Positions 24,063-29,003 of a DNA stretch of 29,003 bases are shown piece after piece; positions within the stretch are counted from its first letter, which is position 1; each line of letters starts with the position of its first letter. Source of the DNA: CAZFCK01 sp964517355 (GTDB taxonomy: Bacteria; Desulfobacterota; Desulfovibrionia; Desulfovibrionales; Desulfovibrionaceae); contig CAZFCK010000033.1 of the NCBI GenBank assembly GCA_964517355.1, positions 1 to 29,003 of the forward strand, in the 5' to 3' direction. The translations under genes and the position numbers were made by a program. The notes under the pieces were generated by a model, which saw only the letters and a program-made list of their open reading frames with translations, was not told where the DNA came from and did no database searches.

Positions 24063-25982
24063 ATGCTGCAATTACAGACACGGGTACCAAGGGCCGTTTT
24101 TTCGTTCCTGGGGGTTATGGGGATCATGTTGTTCGTCATCGGCCTGGTGTCTGTGGAGGCCTCGGCTATGGAAGGGAATTCCCTCCCCGCTGTTTTCACC
24201 TCCGCGGAAGCGACCAACTCCACGGTGATTCCCGAACTTTCTCCCGCACTCGAGCTGCGTTCCAGGCTCGTCACGCTGGATCTTTCCCTCTTTGATCTGG
24301 ACCGTTCCGAAAAAACGCACCCCACCTTGAATTTCAACATTTTTCCCGGATTGAACGTACCGGTTTCCTATTTGCAAGGCGAAACGCACGGAACGTCGAA
24401 CGTCTGGATAGGTAAAATTCAGGGACAGCCGGACAGCTCCGTAGTGCTTGCCGTAACGGACGGCGTCGCCATGGGCAATCTGCGTACCGACGAGGGGCAT
24501 CTGGTCGAGATCGCGTACGCGGGCGGGGATCGTTATGTCGTGCGGCAGGTCGATACCACGGCTTACCCGCAGGAAATGCAGCCGCTGCCGGTTGACCCCG
24601 CATCCCTGCCCCAGCGGCGCGACAAGGACGGAGCGATGGCGGACGATGGTTCCACCATTGACGTGATGGTCGTGTATACGCAATCCGCGGTTTCCGCGGT
24701 GGGCGGGCTCGCCGCGATGCAAAGCAGGGTCGCGACCGCCCTTGCGGAATCAAACATGGGCTATGCCAACAGCGGCATCACGCAACGCCTCAATATCGTG
24801 CATCAGGCCCAGGTGGAGTATGACGAATCCGTGGGCTTCAGCCAGACGCTCAATGACGTCACCAACAATGGCGACGGCAAGCTCGATGTGGTGCATGAGT
24901 GGCGCGATACCTACAAGGCCGACATGGTCAGCATGTGGATCAACAATACCGACTACTGCGGACTGGCCTGGCTTATGACGAGCACCGCTTCGGATTTTTC
25001 CAGCCGTGGCTTCAGCGTGGTGCATTACGGCTGCGCCACGGGGTATTACAGTTTTGCCCACGAAATGGGGCACAACCAGGGAGCGCATCACGACAGAGCC
25101 AATGCCTCCGGGCCGGGCGTGTTTTCGTATTCCTACGGCTACCAGAGCCCCACCTCCGCATTCCGCACGGTGATGGCCTATAATTGCCCCTCAGGGTGCA
25201 GCAGGGTGAATTATTGGTCCAATCCCAATGTGACCTACAGCAACGGCGAGGTCATGGGTGTTTCCGAAACCGCTACGGATTCCGCTTACAATACCCTCTC
25301 GATGAACAACACCAATGTCATTGTGGCCAATTGGCGCGATTCGGGGGGGAGCACCGTCACTGTGCCGAGTGTCACCACAGGGGCGGTTTCCGCGATCACC
25401 ACCACCACGGCGACGGTAGGCGGCGCCGTGACGGAGGATGGCGGAGCCGGCGTCACTGGACGCGGTATCTGCTACGGCACGTCGCCTTCTCCCCGAAGCA
25501 CGTGTGTCGCGGATGTGAGCGGAGGGACGGGCGCTTTCAGCGTTGCACTGAGCGGCTTGAGCGTGGGCACGCCTTACTATGCGGCCGCCTACGCCACCAA
25601 CAGCGCTGGCACGGCCTACGGCAGCGACGTGAGCTTCACCACCGAGTCCGGAAGCACGCCCACGGTGCCGAGCGTCGCCACCTATGAGGCGAGCGACGTG
25701 ACCAGCGACGGCGCGACGTTGAACGGTACGGTGACGGACGACGGCGGCGCGGACGTAACGGAACGCGGATTCTGCTACGGGACCACGAGCGCCCCCCGCA
25801 GTACGTGCGTGGCGGATTCCAGCGTGGGAACCGGCACGTATTTCGTGGCTGTGAGCGGCTTGAGCGCGGGCACTCCTTATTATGCGGCCGCCTACGCCAC
25901 CAACAGCGCGGGTACGGCCTACGGCGACGACGTGAGCTTCACCACCGAGTCCGGAAGCACGCCCACGGTGCCGAGCGTCGCC
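24063..25982 (+). CDS. Secreted reprolysin-type zinc metalloprotease, N-terminal part (gene continues past the N gap)
   Basis: The first 640 codons of one gene broken by the N run. Residues 1-38 are a signal peptide (basic start, FSFLGVMGIMLFVIGLV, cleavage near VEASA). A propeptide-like region follows to about 200. The peptidase domain shows HEMGHNQGAHHD with zinc ligands H333, H337, H343 and catalytic E334, followed by a Met-turn RTVMAYNC, placing it among metzincins of the M12B/reprolysin-like group. Tandem 101-residue fibronectin-III-like repeats begin at about 433. ATG 24063 has GGGAGGTG six bases upstream. It probably acts outside the cell on proteins; the exporter is not encoded nearby. 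Frame 24063 and the frame after the gap differ only because the N run is a placeholder. Confidence 0.9.
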
Positions 25983-26712
25983 NNNNNNNNNNNNNNNNNN
26001 NNNNNNNNNNNNNNNNNNNNNNNNNNNNNNNNNNNNNNNNNNNNNNNNNNNNNNNNNNNNNNNNNNNNNNNNNNNNNNNNNNCGACGTGAGCTTCACCAC
26101 CGAGTCCGGAAGCACGCCCACGGTGCCGAGCGTCGCCACCTATGAGGCGAGCGACGTGACCAGCGACGGCGCGACGTTGAACGGTACGGTGACGGACGAC
26201 GGCGGCGCGGACGTAACGGAACGCGGATTCTGCTACGGGACCACGAGCGCCCCCCGCAGTACGTGCGTGGCGGATTCCAGCGTGGGAACCGGCACGTATT
26301 TCGTGGCTGTGAGCGGCTTGAGCGCGGGCACTCCTTATTATGCGGCCGCCTACGCCACCAACAGCGCGGGCACGGCCTACGGCGACGACGTGAGCTTCAC
26401 CACGGTGAGTTCCGGTCTGCCCACGGTGACAACGGCGACACCCACTGTGGTCATGTCGAACTTCATGCAATGCGGTGGCGCCGTCACCAATGAGGGGAGC
26501 AGTACCGTCACCGCCCGTGGGGTGTGCTACAATACAAGCGGCTCTCCGACATTGGGGGCTACGTGTGTCGCTTCCGGCGATGGAACCGGGTCATTTGTCG
26601 CCACACTGAAAGATCTGGCTCCGGCGACCACGTATCATCTGCGTGCCTACGCCACGAACGGTTCCGGCACCGCCTACGGTAACGATGTGGCCACCGCGAC
26701 GCTGGCGGGCCC
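25359..26712 (+). repeat. Tandem 303-bp repeats inside the metalloprotease gene
   Basis: Units start at 25359, 25662, 25965 (interrupted), 26120 and 26423, each exactly 303 bp (101 codons) where complete; the last is shorter and diverged. The protein motif is DGGADVTERGFCYGT and GTPYYAAAYATNSAGTAYG. Unit 25662 and unit 26120 differ by one base (T25913 versus C26371) until the last ~20 bases. The first unit is diverged. Copy number is unknown because of the assembly gap. Confidence 0.9.
25983..26082. other. Assembly gap (100 N)
   Basis: Exactly 100 N residues, a usual placeholder for a gap of unknown size. The 55 bases before it (25928-25982) are identical to the 55 bases after it (26083-26137), as expected when assembly stops in tandem repeats. 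In-frame joining needs a true length of 248 + 303n bases, or a 55-base overlap with no gap. Confidence 0.95.
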
Positions 26713-27523
26713 GACAGCAGACGAAAACTGGGGGCTTTTGTGGCGCAACACCGCAAACGGAATGACGCTCATACAGTATTTTGAGAAAAACAATCCCACA
26801 AGTTCGCATCAGTCTCTTCTTGTCTCCAATCAGGCGTGGCAGCCTTTGGGCTGGGCCGACTTCAACAAGAATGACTCTCCCGATGCGTATTGGCGCAACC
26901 TCAACACCGGCGATGCGCTTCTTGATTTGCTCATTGGATGGGAGCACTCGACGTTTATCGGTCAGTTGCATCTGCCGGTCTTTTGGCAGCCTGTGGCTTT
27001 CGGCGATTTCAACGGAGATAAGTATTCGGATATCTTGTGGCGCAATGCGAATACCGGAGCGATGTACGTACAGATCCACGATGGAACGGAACATGTCGGA
27101 TTTCAATATGTCCTGACTCTGGGAAATTTGGCGTGGAGTCCCGTTGGAGCCGGCGATTTTGATGCCGACGGCACGGATGATTTGCTTTTCCGGAACAGCT
27201 CAAACGGCAAGAATGCCGTCATCACTATGGATAACGCCGCGGTGAAAGGGGTGCATCTGATCAAGGAGATCAGCGAACTCACCTTCCGGGCCGTGGGCGC
27301 CGCGGACGTGGACGATGACGGCCATACGGATATTCTCTGGTACTATCCGGCCCTGGGGAATCTGTATGTGGAATACATGAATGGTTTCACGCATCTCGCC
27401 TATGCGCTGCTTGAGCAGGTCAACCCGGTATGGAGGCCTGTGAGTGCTTCCGATATGAATACCGCGCCGCCTTTGGTTGGGGACACGGATTATGCCGGCA
27501 ACGGTGATGGGAAGCAGGAATAG
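26083..27523 (+). CDS. Metalloprotease, C-terminal part: Fn3-like repeats and VCBS/FG-GAP repeats
   Basis: The last 479 codons of the gene that starts at 24063. They hold the end of one 101-residue repeat, one near-identical repeat, one diverged repeat (to about 26712), and then four to five VCBS/FG-GAP units. The units have recurring lines such as GWADFNKNDSPDAYWRN, AFGDFNGDKYSDILWRN, GAGDFDADGTDDLLFRN and AADVDDDGHTDILWY, and the DxNxDxxxD pattern suggests calcium binding. This build suggests a protease held away from the surface on a repeat stalk, with a propeller-like end that may bind ligand or host surface. The stop is at 27521-27523. A perfect 13-bp hairpin follows at 27535. Confidence 0.88.
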
Positions 27524-27534
27524 CTCAAGATAAG

Positions 27535-27580
27535 TTCTCCGAGGGGATGAACGGTTATGCGAAATTTTCCCCTCGGAGAA
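27535..27580 (+). other. Strong stem-loop after the metalloprotease
   Basis: TTCTCCGAGGGGA (27535-27547) pairs perfectly with TCCCCTCGGAGAA (27568-27580) around a 20-nt loop, 11 nt past the stop. It is followed by A residues, not T, like the hairpin at 5771-5811. Confidence 0.6.
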
Positions 27581-27710
27581 AAAAATGGAACTCCGGAGCG
27601 TTGGAGTGTATTGACATTGTAAACGGGAATGCCTCCGGTAGCTTAAGAATCACCAAAACGGATTATTAGCATAGCTTATTGTTGTGTTTATATTTTCGAT
27701 CCATAATACT

Positions 27711-27773
27711 CACGGGTTCAGAGGGGCGTTCCACCCTGGCGGGGTTTGGTGCGGAGCCCAAACTAACCCATCT
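27711..27773 (+). repeat. G-rich double-hairpin repeat, copy 2 (worn)
   Basis: Aligns over its full length with 15221-15283 (shared GGCGTTCC, CCCTGGC, GCGGAGCCC, TAACCCATCT). Mismatches break both hairpins, so it is degenerate. It lies 26 bp before MITE copy F. 27581-27710 holds no gene. Confidence 0.6.
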
Positions 27774-27799
27774 CAAAGGTAAAACGCCCTCCCATGCTT

Positions 27800-27904
27800 T
27801 AGAGCATTTAACGCTTGAAAAGCGCTAGATGCTCTTATGCATTTCCCTGGAACAATTGAAAATTATTTCAGGGGAGAGCCTTGTTTCAAGGCGAAAATGC
27901 GCTA
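27800..27904 (+). repeat. MITE-like 105-bp element, copy F
   Basis: A complete 105-bp copy bounded by TA. Hairpin 1 is weakened by GAGCATTTAACGC in place of GAGCATCTCACGC. The right-end CTA (27902-27904) is read on the minus strand as the TAG stop of the universal stress protein. Confidence 0.92.
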
Positions 27905-28726
27905 GTGGCAAACCCACAGGCTTTGGTGTTTCATGCCGCGAAAGAGCCCCATGGACACTGAGCCCATGAAGAAGCGTTTCAGTCCGGTGGCATCGACTTG
28001 CGGTTTTCCTCTGCCCACGGCCACGGTGGCGTAGTTGCCCGCCGCGGCGTGGTGGATGATGGCGCGTACGATGTCCGAGCTTTCAATGACCCGGGAGCGG
28101 ATTCTTGAAGACGCCACTCCACGCGATTCCAACAATGTCCAGGCATTGTCCAAGGCTTGCTCTTGCTTGTCCAGAGCGGTCATCGCGGGGTGCGCCACAT
28201 GCAGCAAAGTGACGCGATGGCGTTCCTCCATACGCAGAATCTGAGCGACATGCTCAATCATGTGTTGGCTGTGTCCGCTTTCATCCACGCAGAGCAGTAT
28301 GTTGCGCTGTTGTTCCGTCATGGGGCGGCAGATCCAATAGGGCAAGCGGGAGTTGTGCTGCAACAGTTCAAGTCCCGAATTTTTGGAAAGCATGCGCTCA
28401 AACCAGGAAAGCCCTTGCTTGCCTAGCACGATAGCGTCGAAGTGCCCCTGTTCGGCTTGCCACAGAATTGATTCGGCCACAGGCATGTGACATGGCGGGG
28501 TGACAATATCAATGGCCGAGGGATCGAAGCCCCATTGCCAGAGGTCTTGGCGCACGGCGTTCACGGCCGTGGTATTGTCTATGCCCGCGTCGCCATTGGA
28601 ATCCTGCTCGATACGGCACAGCGTAAGCCGGAGCCGCGCCTTGCTATGAAAGAAAAGGTGCAAAAAGCGGATGCCGAGCAGGGCGCCGCGGGCATCGCTG
28701 ACAGTGACAAGCAGCCTGAAATCCAT
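27902..28726 (-). CDS. Tandem-domain universal stress protein
   Basis: 274 residues with two UspA-like domains. Domain 1 (about 1-140) includes MDFRLLVTVSDARGALLGIRFL and FDAIVLGKQGLSWFERMLSKNSGLELL. Domain 2 (about 142-274) includes NILLCVDESGHSQHMIEHV, VTLLHVAHP and YATVAVGRGKPQVDATGLKRFFMGSVSMGLF. The second domain keeps a G-x2-G-x9-G(S/T)-like ATP-binding pattern in altered form; the first is more diverged. The family is involved in stress survival, often by binding ATP. ATG 28726 has AAGGAG upstream; a longer open frame reaching 28939 runs through an intergenic repeat and is rejected. Its TAG stop is formed by MITE copy F. Confidence 0.9.
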   Translation of the reverse strand: MDFRLLVTVSDARGALLGIRFLHLFFHSKARLRLTLCRIEQDSNGDAGIDNTTAVNAVRQDLWQWGFDPSAIDIVTPPCHMPVAESILWQAEQGHFDAIVLGKQGLSWFERMLSKNSGLELLQHNSRLPYWICRPMTEQQRNILLCVDESGHSQHMIEHVAQILRMEERHRVTLLHVAHPAMTALDKQEQALDNAWTLLESRGVASSRIRSRVIESSDIVRAIIHHAAAGNYATVAVGRGKPQVDATGLKRFFMGSVSMGLFRGMKHQSLWVCH

Positions 28727-28771
28727 ATATTCTCCTTCACAGAGCATGTTATCTTCACGTTGGGAAATATT

Positions 28772-28821
28772 AGGGCTCCGTCCCAAATCCCGCCAGGGGG
28801 GATGTCTCCCAGGACCCGCGA
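28772..28821 (-). repeat. G-rich double-hairpin repeat, copy 3 (inverted)
   Basis: The reverse complement reads CGCGGGTCCTGGGAGACAT, then CCCCCTGGCGGGATTTGGGACGGAGCCC across the rest, matching 15221-15270. It lies in the upstream region of the universal stress protein gene. Confidence 0.6.
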
Positions 28822-28888
28822 TCAGTATATTACGTATTATTATAGTTGCTGATAATTCAATGCCAGTAAATAAGTTTCGGAGATTCTT

Positions 28889-28912
28889 AAGAACCTTTTT
28901 CAAAAGGTTCTT
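28889..28912. other. Perfect 11-bp palindromic stem-loop
   Basis: AAGAACCTTTT (28889-28899) pairs with AAAAGGTTCTT (28902-28912) around TC. It is a bidirectional terminator-like hairpin: its A/T arms supply T residues on either strand, but there is no separate U-tract. Confidence 0.45.
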
Positions 28913-28952
28913 GATCCGACGGAGGCCTTCCTGCTTCAAAGCCGATACGTTC

Positions 28953-29003
28953 TAGAGCATCTCACGCTTGAAAAGCGCTAGATGCTCTTATGCATTCCCC
29001 TGG
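28953..29003 (+). repeat. MITE-like 105-bp element, copy G (left part only)
   Basis: TA plus the first 49 bases of the element, through hairpin 1 to CCCCTGG. The window ends at element position 51, exactly where copy A at position 1 of the window begins (element position 52). Confidence 0.85.

Noticed and set aside
25983..26082. Frameshift in the metalloprotease gene
   Set aside because: The frame change comes from the 100-N placeholder; any true gap consistent with the 303-bp repeat restores the frame.
28724..28731. CCATATATT near the universal stress protein start, resembling the operator motif
   Set aside because: Only nine bases match and they are the start codon region itself; the conserved AAAAAT and the mirrored half are absent.
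28727..28939. N-terminal extension of the universal stress protein
   Set aside because: The extension would translate the inverted G-rich repeat and the palindrome at 28889; the AAGGAG site at the internal ATG 28726 decides the start.

Overview
The window looks like chromosomal DNA of a sulfate-reducing delta-type bacterium of the Desulfovibrio group. The strongest reason is the molybdenum aldehyde oxidoreductase at 8787-11513. Its length and the spacing of its eight iron-sulfur cysteines (C40, C45, C48, C60, C100, C103, C137, C139) match the Desulfovibrio gigas Mop protein as I remember it. Coding regions are GC-rich, while several intergenic stretches (1110-2956, 5745-6083) are AT-rich.

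Layout. (1) 303-14512 is an alcohol/aldehyde oxidation island: a GntR/FadR-type regulator (minus strand), an iron-containing alcohol dehydrogenase, a CoA-acylating-type aldehyde dehydrogenase, a second iron-containing alcohol dehydrogenase, a polytopic membrane protein, Mop, and a large flavin/iron-sulfur protein. The flavoprotein keeps its FAD site but seems to lack the NAD(P)H domain. The inferred flow is alcohol to aldehyde, then to acyl-CoA or acid, with Mop electrons passing to the iron-sulfur protein. Two near-identical AT-rich palindromes and a third half-site lie upstream of the two alcohol dehydrogenases and are candidate operators. (2) 14755-17321 holds a small glycogen-binding-like protein, a divergent pair of phage-like regulators (an AlpA-type HTH protein and an S24 repressor whose catalytic Ser is Ala), and a secreted lytic transglycosylase. 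(3) 17620-22716 holds a two-TM protein and a minus-strand MoxR-DUF58-transglutaminase operon. (4) 23142-23780 holds a short FlgM-like protein behind a good sigma-28 promoter and a small acidic protein. (5) 24063-27523 is one secreted reprolysin-type metalloprotease with 303-bp tandem repeats and VCBS/FG-GAP repeats. It is interrupted by a 100-N assembly gap that falls in the repeats. (6) 27902-28726 is a double-domain universal stress protein on the minus strand.

The most striking feature outside the genes is a 105-bp element present in five complete copies and two end fragments. All complete copies have the same length, are bounded by TA, carry imperfect terminal inverted repeats and fold into three hairpins. 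It behaves like a MITE of a TA-targeting (IS630/Tc1-mariner-like) transposon. Two copies form the stop codons of neighbouring genes, and the two window ends together make exactly one more copy. A second G-rich hairpin repeat has three copies.

No tRNA, rRNA, CRISPR array or transposase gene was seen. All family assignments come from reading motifs; no database search was run.
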